This document shows, in pieces, positions 45,565 through 58,016 of a stretch of DNA of 64,000 nucleotides. Under the pieces are notes generated by a model that saw only the letters and a program-made list of their open reading frames with translations, searched no databases and had not been told where the DNA came from. Position numbers and translations under genes: made by a program. Source of the DNA: Amphiura filiformis (lineage: Eukaryota > Echinodermata > Ophiuroidea > Amphilepidida > Amphiuridae); assembly GCF_039555335.1 (NCBI RefSeq), contig NC_092628.1, positions 65,551,292-65,615,291 of the forward strand, in the 5' to 3' direction. Position 1 is the first letter of the stretch, and each line of letters opens with the position of its first letter.

Positions 45565-46734
45565 CATATATATAAAACATTTAGAAATATTGAAATATGA
45601 TTTATAAATAACGCTAATAAAATCATTTGAGGTGATCTAGACTTCTGCTTAGTCCACTTGCCAATTGTGCATACTCTGACTATTACATTTAAGCTTAAAA
45701 CTCTTGATTCAATTATTTGTGCACAATTGATAGATTTTCACATCTGATCTTTTCAGTCACCGTACTCCCTCTGTTTGTTAGCTCAGATTTTTAACTCGGA
45801 TAATAAACTGGCAGATTCTAAAATTAGAATTGTTCAGTATATTTAAGTGCCATTATAAATATGCCATTATGATATGTTGCATATACTACGTATACTTGAC
45901 TTTTACTGTCACAAATATAATTATATAAACCCCCTTTTTCATAACCATTTACTAGTATTTTGATGTATTAAATATCAGTATAATTTCGAGTTCAACTAAA
46001 TGCATTCATCATGAAAAATAACATTTTCATTTATCAAAAATCGACTATGGCATAGTCTAGAGGTGATCAAGTAATTAATCGCTTTTTATGATTTTCAAGG
46101 CAATATGCATAAATGATGATCCTGCATGTACATAAAAGTCATAACATAATTTTTCACATCAGTAAGCTTGTCTTTTGACCAACGTTCATTATTGATCAAG
46201 GTTTGTGTATTGAATTGGATTACACATGTGTTATTCAGGTTATTGATCGCTAGATGGAAACGAACATGATAGTTGATACATGTACATATTATTATGTAAG
46301 ATTCCATGCCTGTGCAGGGAGTTGAACCCAAGCAACAAGAACTATGAACACCTTGCAGAGCTTTGACTCTTGAATGTGAAGCTATATCGGTTAGCAAATT
46401 CAAATGTAGACTTTCTGAGTAAAAGTAGCTAGGGATGATTATAACAGTAGCGTAGCCAGCAGGAGGGCAGGGGCAGACCACCGACACCTAATATGAGGAC
46501 GGATAAGCGGAAAAATGGGGATGAGAAGAGGGGAGAAAAGAAGACAAGAGAGAAAGAAGGGGGAGAAAAATGAGCCGTTTTTTTGTAGATCAGCGGCAGG
46601 CCTGTCAACTTTTTGGAATTGCTTATAGATTACACTACCTTGACGTGCGAATGTGTGAGACTCATACCCAATGTGTGAGAGTTGACAGCCCTGTCACTGG
46701 TGAAATTTTTTTTGCAATGCATGTTAAATATTCT
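45565..46734. other. Gene-free stretch
   Basis: A B-box-like GGGTTCAACTCCC (minus strand, about 46320) may be a SINE relic. The ORFs at 46095-46487 and 46570-46776 have no motif. No mobile element ends were recognised. Confidence 0.4.
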
Positions 46735-46985
46735 GTTGAAGTTGTAATTTGGACAAAAGGTATTTTGATCTTTTAGAGCAAGGTTGCCTGTTTTGAACAG
46801 TCTATTGAGTTGCAGTGCAATTTGAGCAACATTTTGATACAATCACCCATCTTGATGATCACTTCTTAACTTCCATTGCTTTACGTAGTGTCATGCTTCA
46901 TCAGTATTGATAACTCTGAACTATAGCCTCAAATGCAAAGCTATCGGTGAGCATCAAAGTCAAAGCTAGACTTTTTGAGCAAGCA
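46735..46985. repeat. Interspersed repeat, second copy
   Basis: Same family as 29865-30140, direct orientation. Landmarks include CAATTTGAGCAACATTTTGA and AAGCTATCGGTGAGCATC. Confidence 0.55.
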
Positions 46986-47246
46986 AATGTATGTCACCAT
47001 TTTTTGTCAAATTCTGCAGCCTATCATTGACAATGCAAATTGCATGCTGTATAAAAAGTGGTGTCTCATTTTCCACCATGTCCACGTACAGAGATCCATT
47101 GTTCACAAAAGTGATTATTCAGGATGAAATCTAGATATCACTGCATGAATAACTTCCCGTGTAAAATTACCTAATAGTGAAGACAAATGTTGACTTTGGT
47201 GTCAATTTTCAGTTGAAAGGATCGAGCCCGAAGTTGTAGAAGCAAT

Positions 47247-50200
47247 ATGGTCATGCCTATCAAGAGCACCACAGCATCAAATTTGATGACAGGTAGGCCT
47301 ACGTATGAGGCTAAAAAATGATATGTCTCAAAGTGCCCGCGCATTCATTTTTCTTAGCGCGTCATGTCAGTTGAAACGGCAAATTCATGCATTTTTGCCA
47401 TAAAATCATGAAATTCTGAGTCAAATTTGGAAGAAAAGTTACTTGATTCGATACTCGCATTTAGGTATAAAACAATTGATAATTGTACTTCAATTGTGCG
47501 AGTCAACCACATGTATGCTGTGTACTAAAAAATCTCAAATAAAAAAAACCCATTCCACATTTGTTTTTGAAACTGACATGGGCTTTGAGACATAACATTA
47601 GGAATTTTTTTAGCCTGAGATTGAGAACCCATATCTGTCCTCTTTTTTTTAAAATACAGGCATCGGTCGTGGAACGGTATGGAGTAATGTACTATACAGT
47701 GCCAGAGCCGAGCATTTCAATGGACACTTGTGTAAAAAGTTGGGACTGGAAGGATGTGATTTGCCATATTTCCTGCTCCAGTGCTGTGTACAATGAAGGG
47801 CTTCATCTTCTTTGGTATACTTATCAACATCCTGCATGAGACCTGACGAAAAGGGTGAGACATTTTTGTATTTTTGGTAAAACAACATGATCAGTTCTGT
47901 TGTTTTAAAATTTTGGAACACAGATTGATTAGTTAAACAAGAGCAGCTTTTTGTTGCTACCTTTCATCATCGTACTGAGAATACAGCCATAAATGAAATT
48001 AAGGGCCAAAAATATTTGCATTTTTCTATGTATGTAGGATTTTATTGCATCAATTTGTGTTTGACAGCCTTTTCACTTTAAAGGCTTAATGTACGATTTC
48101 CTCCAAATTTTAAATTTGTCATTATATACTCAAAATGCTGAAATAATACTAGTAATAATTATCGGGAATGGTTTCTGTTAATTTTGAGCTGAAATAACGA
48201 GGTAAAGTGAAAGAAACACTGCTTGTTATTTTGGCCATTTAACACGCAGTTCTATGGGAGGACATAAAGTCATAATTCTTTGAATTATTACTTTATGTCG
48301 AACTTTGCTCTGTTTACCTACAAACACAAGAAATTTGGCTGATTCCATTTAGGTGCAAGTTGTGACATGTGTAAACATTACAAATACCGTATGCTAAAAA
48401 ATCAGGTTTGAAAAAAATTAACCAAATTCATATTATAAGATCGTACTATGACTTTAAGGTTATTACATGTGTTTTTCATGTGCTTAATTCCAGAAAGTTT
48501 TACAGAAACAGCATGCAGAGATGACCTCAAGTCAAGCCTATATGATAGAATATTGATCCACATGAACAAGATCCTGACATTTGGCGTAGCTGGTGAGTCA
48601 TCCTGGGGGCACGAGCTATTATTTTGTAGTGTTAAAGGGTCATTGTGATTCACAGCCTCATCCCCCACGTTTCTATAAAAAAAATGTAATGTAATAATGT
48701 CTATACAAAAATTTCTTGCAAATTAATTTGTTTACAGCAAAAATATCACCAAATGTTAATAACATCCAAAACATAATTTAACACAGTGCTCTACATGTAT
48801 GGAGCAGTGCAATACACATACGGTAATCATGCATAACTCACAAAGACAATTTTCGGAACCAGCTGGGCAAAATCGGAATCAGTTTTGGGAATGAGCTTTT
48901 TTCGTAGATACCTACTGGAAAAATGTCATAAAAGAAGATGCTTGGATCGCAAAATACTTCTTTTAACTATTTGGCCTAATTATAAGGCACAAACAGACAA
49001 AAACAACACCTATGTACATGTAGACTTATGTTGTGAGTGTGCAGTGGTAGCCAAAATGTGGCGGCTGCCTGCCCCTGTTTTTCAGGGGAATTAAAGATTT
49101 GGTTAGTTGAGGAAAATGTCTGGGAAAATTATTGGCTGGGCAAAATAGGAAAAGTTCTGCTTTCATTTGCAGTCGGTAAGAAATCTGAAAATAACCTTTA
49201 ATCTACAAAATATGACAGAATAAAAAATTAAGTTATATATTTTTACCACTCAAAATTGCGTTCTTTTAAAAGAGTTTGAGCTATGCACCTGTCCCGCAGG
49301 CACCGTATTAAGGGGCTGTGAAATAATTATGTGTATCCCTGGGGTGGTCAATTCTCAAAGTGGTCCGCCAAAAATTGCTTGCCCCTCTCCCTTCGGTCGT
49401 GCCCAAAAATCTTTGCCCCCCTTTTGACACACTAAGATTTTGAGGAACCCGATTTTAAAACCCTAGATCGTCTTATCATACTGTAAACGTTCGCCTAATT
49501 GCGCTATGGGCTCTCTTGACATAAATGGACTTTTAGACACAAACTAAAAGTGCCCTCCCATAAAAATCTCACCAGCAAATAAGGGCACATATACCCTTAA
49601 TTCTTTTTGGGATTTTTAGAGGAGGGCAGACTTGTAGTATGGGACCCGCCATGAGTACGGGTACGGATCCCGGACCATGAGTATGGGTATGGGTCCCAAA
49701 CCATGGGTATGGGTACTTGAACGGGTCCCAGGTCATGGGTACGGGTACGGGTCCCAGTCCATGAGTACGGGTACGGGTCCCAGTCCATGAGTACGGGTAC
49801 GGGTACGGGTCCAAAGTCAAAATATGGTATGTGTCCAATTGTGAGTATAAACAAATTAATTAAACAAGTACAAAAAGAGTTTAAATATTGGTGGTCATGG
49901 TGAATCTAGCCATGGAAGTAGGCTTACTTTCATGATCTAGCCTAAATGTGGCATATTTTGGGATGCAAGTGAAAAAACTATGTCTATGTATGGACACCCA
50001 GACTGTGCAATACTAATTTCATCATACTTTAGTATATTTAGCAGTGATGTAGCTTCAAGTCTGGACTCGGACTCAAGTCCACTTTTTGCTGGACTCGGAC
50101 TCGGACTCGGCTCAGAATTGAACATTAAAAGGCTTAGCTCAGCTCGGTCAAAAAATAGGACTCGGGCTTGAAGTCGACCCCAGTCCGATTCCAGTCCAAT

Positions 50201-53200
50201 CAATCCATGTACAATGTGGAAAAAATATTTATCTTAAACCATCAATTGGAATAAAATTAATTGTTAATTAATTGTCAATTCATGCACATCTACACAATAC
50301 ACATCCAACAGATTATCCATTAGCTTAAATCATTATAATTATTATCATTAATTATGCACATCTGGATAATTATATTCATGTTTTATTAATATTTTAAAAC
50401 TCCTTTAAATCTCTTATCAAATCCCAAATTTCTGTATGGTAAGGACCTCTCTATTCATTTGTCTCACTGCGTGTTTCTACTGAGGGCCAAATTCCGTGCC
50501 GTGCCGTGCCGTGCCGGGTCATACCGGGTAACAAGCCCAGTAGAAACGATCTGGGTAATCGGTTGCCGTGTCATGCCGGGTCATGTGCTCGCCTTTCGTG
50601 ATCCACCTCTTGAGGTGGATCATGCCGGGTCAAAGCGTGTGATCCGCTCAGTAGAAACGAGCCGTGTGATCGGTTGCCGGGTCGAGGTCATGCATTTTGC
50701 AAAAATAACGCGATTTATATTCTACTTGTATTATAGTAGGGCATAGGCCTATAATGTAGTAGGTTCCTTCTTTCTGATATTTATATATACTGGCCTACTT
50801 CTTTATAGTTAATGAGTTGGTTATATTTTGGCTGTAAATTAATTATCATATTAGCCAATTACTAGATCCACTGGTAAATTAATGCAATTTGGATTAACGA
50901 AAACACTAAGTTGTGATTGTAGCCCGGATTGTAGGTCCTATGCATGCTACCATACGAAGACATTTAAATTTAGGATACAACCGGCATGCCTTGCGCTCGT
51001 TGAAATCTGTTTTCCGTACTTCCGGTTTACAGGAAAAAAATGCCGTGCATCGTGCGAGACACGGCTTTCTGGTCTCAGTAGAAACAAGCTGGGTAACGGT
51101 GGCCGGATTATGATCGGTATTTTGTGCCCGGAAAATAGCGGGTCAAAAAGCTGTACGCTCAGTATAAACACGCTGTCAGATGCACTAGCCCAAGCCTGGC
51201 ACAAGAAGTACACTGTGAGCTCATGTGGCTGGCGGAAAAGTCACACCAGTCACATTATCATTAGTTCAACATGTGTGTAGCATACAAGTAGGGGTGTGTA
51301 TTTGAATGGAAAATATCAAAATGATTAATAAAAGCTAAAATCATGATATTTTAACATGATAACTTGAAATTCACCACAAAAGAAAAAAATCTTGAAATGT
51401 TTTCCCAGTTTGCTGGGTCTTTTTCTGTATTGATCAGTCATTGTGTGAATGAGACATGTACATGGGTGGCAGTGTGCACAGGCTGTTACAGTGTAGATCT
51501 GTGTGCAGCATTCATGTTCATTTTGTGTAGCCAGGGCTGGATTTATCTCTTTCAGGGCCCTGGACCAGGCTAAAATAAATTTAAGGGCACTTGCTATTAT
51601 AGCTTTCCATTTACTCCCCACCCAACCCCATCCATCATGTAACCTATTTGTTTTAATTATGAATTTATGATCAGAGGACTCACAGTGGGATTCATGAGTG
51701 GAGTTAACATGCATCTGGGAAGTGAGAGTATTCTATTCTTATCTCACTTTCCTGCATTTGTGTAACCATGTACGGGTACGGATCCCTGACCATGAGTACG
51801 GGTACGGGTCCCAGGCCATGGGTATGGGTCCCAGGCCACCGTCACTCAACGGGTATGGGTCCTAGTCCATGAGTACGGGTACGGGTACAGGTCCAAGTCA
51901 AAGTAGGGCATGAGTTCGGCATGGGTCCAAGCCACGGGTACGCAGTGCACGGGTAATGGAAATTGGGACTCGAGTACAGGTAGGGGCAAGAGTACGGGTA
52001 CTACAAGTCTGGAGGAGAGGGCTCTCTATTTGTACATGAAATTTACTCCCAAGGCAAAGGAACCCAGGTGCACCATTAGGCTTAACGCTTATGTATAATG
52101 CGAAAGATCGAGCAATAAATTTTGCCTATTTGAATGTGTTCCTAATGTTTTCATACTCCTTTTTAGGGCGTAATATAGAGACAGTGCCCAAAATATTTGT
52201 GCTAAAAATTGCTTCCCCCCTTTCGACCTGCCAAAAATTGCTTAAGCCCCCCTTTTGACCAGCCAAGAAATGCTTGCCCCGACTTTTGGCCTGCCAAAAA
52301 TCTTTGCCCCCTATAATTTGCCACCCTGGGGTACACATAATTATTGCACTACCCTAAATGAAGCACCAAATCGACAGATTTATATAGTCTTGTGTTACAG
52401 ACCCTGTACCTATATTAACCATAGGGAGAGAAACTACTGGGAACCACACACTCTCGGAAACCATAGTATACATGCTTATAAAAGCAATCAAGTGGCAAGT
52501 TCGCGTAACAGCTGGCAAACAAATTATTTTGGTTAATATGGGTATGCTGGATGAGGGGAGCACAAAAATAAATATTGAGGTCATCAGAGGTCAAAGGTCA
52601 TCCAGGAGCTAAATCTTAAGCTTCATCTGATTTGGCTAAAGCTTGGTGAAAGTAATTCTCCATATCAAGGGAGCATGAACAAAATCAAACTGAGGTCACT
52701 CGAGGTCAAAGGTCATATGGGGGTCAAATGTTAGAGTATGCCCAATTGGGCTTAAAAGTGGTATAAAGAATCCTCAATATGACAGAAACATGTCAAAAAG
52801 TCATCAGGGGTCAAATAGCATTGCTATCACTATCAGTTACTCTCACAACTACGGGTGAACTAGTAATATACTTAATTTCAAAACATGACAAAAATATTAT
52901 AACAGCTGCACCAGACTTAAAATAAAAATTCCCTTTAAAAGGGAAAGCCAGCCTCAATGTAGAAGAGGTCTTGTAATTAGTTTTGGTCAATGTGAATGGC
53001 ATTTTTAGGATCACGGCTTACTACATCCATGTTACATGACAGTCCACCAAACCATCAACGGTGAGAAGATGTACACTGAAACTGCAGAAAACATTAACTC
53101 CTAATCTCCTGTCAACTCTTTAATTCATTATTGTTCATTATTATTAATTCATTATTGTTCTCTAAATTGTTCTGTTCTGGTTTTATTTGTCTTTTCAGCT

Positions 53201-56200
53201 TTTTACCCACGTATATTTCAATTTTCAATTTTTAATACCATAACTTATTTAACTCAATTTCTTCGCTTAGGAATGTCCGATTTTATTGGGGAAAACGGCG
53301 TTGTGGAACAAAATAGCTCTTTATGTGAAAGCCTCCAAATTTATAAGCTGTCCAAAAGATGTCTGTTTTTGACATGATACGCCACATTTCTTAAAGACCC
53401 ATTCAGTGATCCCAGTGCAAGAGTAAAAAATTAAAATTGTTTATAAATTGCTTAAAAGAGAAGGATAGGCCTAAGTCATTCAAATTGTCATTTGGTATTT
53501 TTGATACTGTCAGTATCTAAAAATACAGATTCGTGTAAAATGTCTTATTTTGTCTTAAATAGGCCTACACGGCTTTTGGCTGAACCATTCGCAGACTTAG
53601 CACATCTATGTAATAACAAAGGCACGGTACCAAAATTTTGATGATTTTTACGATCGTCCGGATGAGCAAATCACTGAATGGGCCTTTAATATTAATAATA
53701 GATAAGCTGCCTTTAAAAATATAAATTGCTTAAAAGAGAAGGATAGGCCTAAGTCATTCAAATTGTCATTTGGTATTTTTGAAATGCCAAATTTGGCAAA
53801 AAATGAAGAAAACAGCAGTACTGACGAAGTTCAAGCCCCGCCATTCAAATACTTGTAGCTAATTTTAGATACTGTCAGTATCTAAAAATACAGATTCGTG
53901 TAAAATGTCTTATTTTGTCTTAAATAGGCCTACACGGCTTTTGGCTGAACCATTCGCAGACTTAGCACATCTATGTAAATAACAAAGGTACGGTACCAAA
54001 ATTTTGATGATTTTTACGATCGTCCGGATGAGCAAATCACTGAATGGGCCTTTAATATTAATAATAGATAAGCTGCCTTTAAAAATATTATTGACAATGT
54101 TGAGAGTATAGGAATTACCTTGAAAAATGTCTCAAAAATACAACATGCCAGTTATAGTCCGGTCTGAAACGATCAGACAATATTTTAAACATTAATAACA
54201 TCATAAACCCAAATCGTGAAAAAATCACCCGGTAGATTTTTGGCTATTTCTCCATTTACGATCCTGCCCAAAAGTGTCTGCTTTCGATATACCACGTCAC
54301 AAATACTACACTGCACTGACTGCAGGTTTTAGTTAAAAGGGCATTTCGTGATCCACAGCATCATCCCCTAACTTTTCTCAAAAAAGTTGAGATTTTTATA
54401 TCACTGGAAACCTCTGGCTACATAATGTTTATGTACAAAATATTTCTTGCAGATTAATTCGTTAGCAAAGTAATCGTGAAATTTGAATTTCGTTCTGGTA
54501 TACCAGAACAAAATTGCAACACATTGTGTACACATAACCATGCATAACTCGTAAAGGCAAAATCGAATCAACTGAAATTTTTAGAATAAGCTTTTTTTGT
54601 GGATATCTACTGAACAATGTCATAAAAAGAGGATGCTAGGATCACGAAATACTCCTTAAATTCGCCATATAACATAATATAAACTCACCTTACATGTACA
54701 TTTTTATTTTAAAATAATTTGATATTAATTCGCAATGTATAGTTTACTATATGATAGATGGTGGCAAGAACATTTATAAAGGACTGATTACTCACTGCAA
54801 TCTTCACTCTTGTGTGTTTTGACTGTAAGTTTATGAATCAAATAAAAAGATAGAAAGTAGCTTCACTTACGTTATGTGTCATTTTATTTATAACATAGAA
54901 GTTATTAAATTAATAAAGTAAGACAATTTATTTATCTATAAGTGCATGTCAAATGGGTACATTGTTCAATACTATAGGCCTACATGCATAAATTATGCCC
55001 ATATTATAGCTAGGCCCTAAAAACTTTATTTTGCATCGGATTTTTCCGCTGAAAAGGCAAAACTGATGTTCATGATAGCAACTATTTCATCAATAGCATT
55101 TTGAGTCATTTTTATCCATAAAACGACACAGGATAGGATAGATAATTACTTTGACATCAATATGGTCCATATGATGAAGATTTTGATTCTTAGATCTGTT
55201 ATCAACATGATATCACCACATCTGTGATATCACGCTGTTCAGTGGTCAAGGACACCGGGTCAAAGACACTGAAATGACATACTTTTCTTCTGCTGACCAT
55301 ATGATGCTGTATATTAACTATTATTGTTACATTTTAGGCCTATACCTAAAACTTTTAAAGTCATATTAATTCAAACATAACTTTGGTAATACTCACTGCG
55401 TTTTAGTTCGTTGAAACGGCAAAACATACTTACTTTTCCTAACAAATCGAATTAAAATATTTAAAAAAAATTTAACCACAAAAAGTAAAAAAAAAAATCA
55501 TTCCAATACCACTAAAATATAATCTCTTGAGTAAACTGACCCCAAACCTGAAACAGATCCAGCCCCGAATGGGCTGGCGAAAAGGCATTCATGGCACTGA
55601 AGAACAATCTCAAGAGAAAATTACCCGGTTTAAAATATCAACAAAATATGGAATGGGACTCAGCAGAAAGTGTTTGGTCCTGTGTTCGCTCAATTTTAGG
55701 CAACCCTTCAGGAAAGCTACAACAGTGCTATCCACCCTCCTATCAATCAGGGAGTCAAGTTTACAGCTAAGCAACAGATCATAATATGAACTGTAATCTC
55801 CTCCCAGGATTGAAATCCCTGAAGCTTTGTTCAACAAGCTGAAAGTAAGAATAATTTAAGAAACAAACTCTGAACAAGAAAGGCTTTTAAAAAGGAATAC
55901 TGGGTGTGGGATGGCACCTTCAAAAATTATAATGGTTTTGAGTATTTAAAAATAGGTCCAGATAGGATGACAGTCCATGCCCATACAATGATTTGTAGCC
56001 TATATAGTACATTGCTATTTCAATGTTGCTATCTTCAGTAGGTAGCAGGTAGCAAGGCATATGCTGATGATTTGAATCAGCATGATGTCATACTTAAACT
56101 TGAACCACATAACTTTTAATGGTCAAGATAATTTATGTTCATATGTTAAGAAAGCCTGCAGATCATATAAAATGATGTTTTAAAACTTGTTTTGCCCCCA

Positions 56201-57965
56201 TTAAGAGATCAAAAATCAGGTCCAACCCTATCTGACTGAAGAAAAAACAACCAGTGTTTCTATTTGCTGACCATACCTGTTTTAATGAAGAAAAAACAAG
56301 TTTGGAATGAAGGCTGATGTTCCCATTGGTTTGTAATAGTTGTGTTCTGTGGATGTTTTTCTCAGTATCTAACTATAAAAATATTCAAAAATATTACAAT
56401 TCTGAAATTTTAGGAAGGTTTTTGGTTCCATTCATGATGTCACAACATGGAGGCACTGTACTGCAGTGTTTGGTATGGTTTACATCATGTTCGATGCACC
56501 ACTGCGAAAATCAAGCCAGCTAATCGATCTCAACTACCAAAAAATTGGTGGTTTTAGGGTAGAATATATCATAAACCTTTAGAAAAATTGTATTTTGAAT
56601 GATCAATGATGATGATGTTGTAACCATGACAAAATGATTAATTCTTTAGGTACCTTTCAACACATAACAGAATAGTAACTTGATTTAGTGGTGTGTCCCT
56701 GTATTGGGCTATTCCAGTTGAAATCCATACAGGCGCTATGGAAGACATAACCTTAATCTTCCATACATTGAGTGTGAATTTCAACAGGGTTACCTGAATG
56801 GGCTCTGGTCAAGAGTAATACATATTACCAAAGTATTTTACTGAGTTGGTTGTTTTATGATCTTACCAAAACAAAATCATGTTGAATCAGTTTATTTTTT
56901 ATTTTTTATTGTTAGGAATATTTCTATTCACAAGTGACTTTGCAGCCAGCATGGACTAAAGGATGTCGGAACAGCAACAATATCCAATAAAGAGATATTG
57001 AAGAAAAGGTAGATGTTATCTACTCCTACTCAGTGTGTTCTTTGTAAAAATCCTTTGGAGGGGGCCAAGCCACCTTCAGAACTTTTAAAATGTAAATTGT
57101 AAATGCAAATTAGATATAAAATCACATTTCTACAGCTTGGCTGTCTAAGTTGTGGCTGTCTGTATGTCTAGCACAAGAGGGGCGGGGTTCAAAACCACAC
57201 CCGAGCATTACTTTGGGGCTTTAGGTTATTTGTCTTATACACACGTTAAAAAGACCGAAAACAGGGTAGACCACAGGAGACTTTTAATTTATTGCTGCAA
57301 TCAATTAACAGTATTCAATTTTCAATTTCTATTGTTGTGTGTTAATCTTATCATTATGGAGCATTGTTTTGCATCTCCACACAGAAAATAATCTCCATGA
57401 GGTTGTTCCAGAACCCATAATTGGCTGTAAAGGGCATTAAGACCACCACCACCCTCACCCATTCACTCCCCGAGACCACCCCTTCAGTAAAGGGTTGTGT
57501 AAAGACATTTAATAAATGCTTGGATCAAAATAATTAAGGTGCAAAATATAAGGGCTTTTGTAGTTCATGATGATTAACCTTTTTCAAACATGCTTATGAA
57601 AGAAGAATGTCATTGGGCTCAATTACTTACTGCTTGCATTTCCCCACTCTTTCCATTTTAATAGGAGAGGACAGATGTAGAAGCAGCCATCAAAACCAGA
57701 AGGAGAAGGGTTAACAGACAGCTACTCATTTTGGCACTGCAGACTGAGAAGAAAACACAGCATACAGCTCTTTCTGATCGCATACCAGTGAGTGGAGAAT
57801 CAACAATTGCAGAGGTGTTTTATAAGTTTTTCAAAGCCATTTTTTGTCTTTGGTGGTGTTTTAAACTATCCACAGGTCTTGATGAACTCCTCTGGACTTT
57901 TTCAGCATGTAAAGGCCAGAGTAATGGGAGAGAACATGGACCTTTTTGAGCATCATTATTTCTGA
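47247..57965 (+). CDS. Predicted multi-exon gene for a small basic helical protein (about 174 aa), unidentified
   Basis: Exons: 47213-47292 (start ATG 47247), 47660-47683, 48494-48592, 53009-53060, 55808-55844, 56950-57008, 57670-57787 and 57876-57965 (stop TGA). All introns are GT-AG, phases agree and the frame stays open. The best supported are 48494-48592 (CCAG / GTGAGT), 53009-53060 (TTTTTAG / GTGAGA) and the last two. The protein reads SFTETACRDDLKSSLYDRIL, then QRIEIPEALFNKLKHGLKDV, a basic stretch KTRRRRVNRQLLILALQTEK and a C-terminus LFQHVKARVMGEN...EHHYF. No membrane helix, no signal peptide. I do not recognise the family. The exon 47660 donor (A|GTAATG) and the start are the weakest points: the same exon is open much further in frame (SNVLYSARAEHFNGHLC) before a stop, so an alternative ending is possible. 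Confidence 0.6.
48082..48453. mobile_element. TTAA family D element, complete (372 bp)
   Basis: TTAA at 48078-48081 and 48454-48457. Ends AGGCTTAATGTACGAT and, inverted, AGTCATAGTACGATC. It lies in an intron of the 47-58 kb gene, only about 36 bp before the acceptor of exon 48494-48592. Partial copies: 22676-22825 and 26021-26207. Confidence 0.75.
48636..48962. mobile_element. TTAA family E element, copy 1 (327 bp)
   Basis: TTAA at 48632-48635 and 48963-48966. Left end AGGGTCATTGTGATTCACAG, inner motifs CATGCATAACTC and TGTCATAAAAGAAGATGCTT, right end GGATCGCAAAATACTTCTT. It lies in an intron right after the exon 48494-48592. Confidence 0.7.
49640..49815. repeat. Minisatellite of GGGTACGGGTCCCAGTCCAT type
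   Basis: Five to six units of about 26-30 bp built from CCATGAGTACGGGTACGGGT and CCCAGTC. The two overlapping minus-strand ORFs rich in PYPYS and THGLG are readings of it. A second array is at 51765-51990. Confidence 0.8.
50050..50130. repeat. Short tandem repeat (GGACTC)n
   Basis: About eight hexamers of GGACTC/GGCTC interrupted by single changes. Intronic with respect to the 47-58 kb gene. Confidence 0.6.
50458..51185. repeat. Cluster of CAGTAGAAACGA-type repeats
   Basis: GTTTCTACTGAGG at 50470 faces direct-orientation copies of (C/T)CAGTAGAAAC(G/A)A at about 50539, 50647 and 51075 and an eroded one near 51160. Each copy is followed by G(C)TGGGTAAYSGGTTGCCG-like DNA. A GTGCC run (50497-50517) and a hairpin GATCCACCTC/GAGGTGGATC (50600-50622) lie inside. 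More GC-rich than its surroundings. Type unknown. Confidence 0.55.
51765..51990. repeat. Second GGGTACGGGT minisatellite
   Basis: Degenerate units such as CCATGAGTACGGGTACGGGT and CCAGGCCATGGGTATGGGTC, related to 49640-49815. Together the two arrays suggest a mobile or duplicated minisatellite. Confidence 0.7.
53395..53685. mobile_element. TTAA family B element, short copy (291 bp)
   Basis: TTAA at 53391-53394 and 53686-53689. Ends AGACCCATTCAGTGATCCCA and, inverted, AGGCCCATTCAGTGATTTGC. It lies in an intron of the 47-58 kb gene. Compared with the following copy it lacks about 95 bp between two ATACTGTCAG-like sites. Confidence 0.8.
53710..54088. repeat. Tandem copy of the family B element without its left end
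   Basis: ATAAATTGCTTAAAAGAGAA through AATGGGCCTTTAATATTAAT and ATAGATAAGCTGCCTTTAAA is repeated after 53435-53720. The flanking DNA is repeated too, so this arose by tandem duplication rather than by a new insertion. It retains the CAAGCCCCGCCATTCAAATA segment missing from the first copy. Confidence 0.75.
54337..54655. mobile_element. TTAA family E element, copy 2 (319 bp)
   Basis: TTAA at 54333-54336 and 54656-54659. Left end AAGGGCATTTCGTGATCC and right end GGATCACGAAATACTCC form the terminal inverted repeat. Intronic. Confidence 0.75.
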
Positions 57966-58016
57966 CTTGTATTTCCAAAGTATATAAAACTATATATTTT
58001 TGTATAATGATGTATA

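Noticed and set aside
55527-55784. 85-aa ORF next to exon 55808 as part of the same gene
   Set aside because: It lies in the intron before a good acceptor, in a frame that does not join the neighbouring exons.
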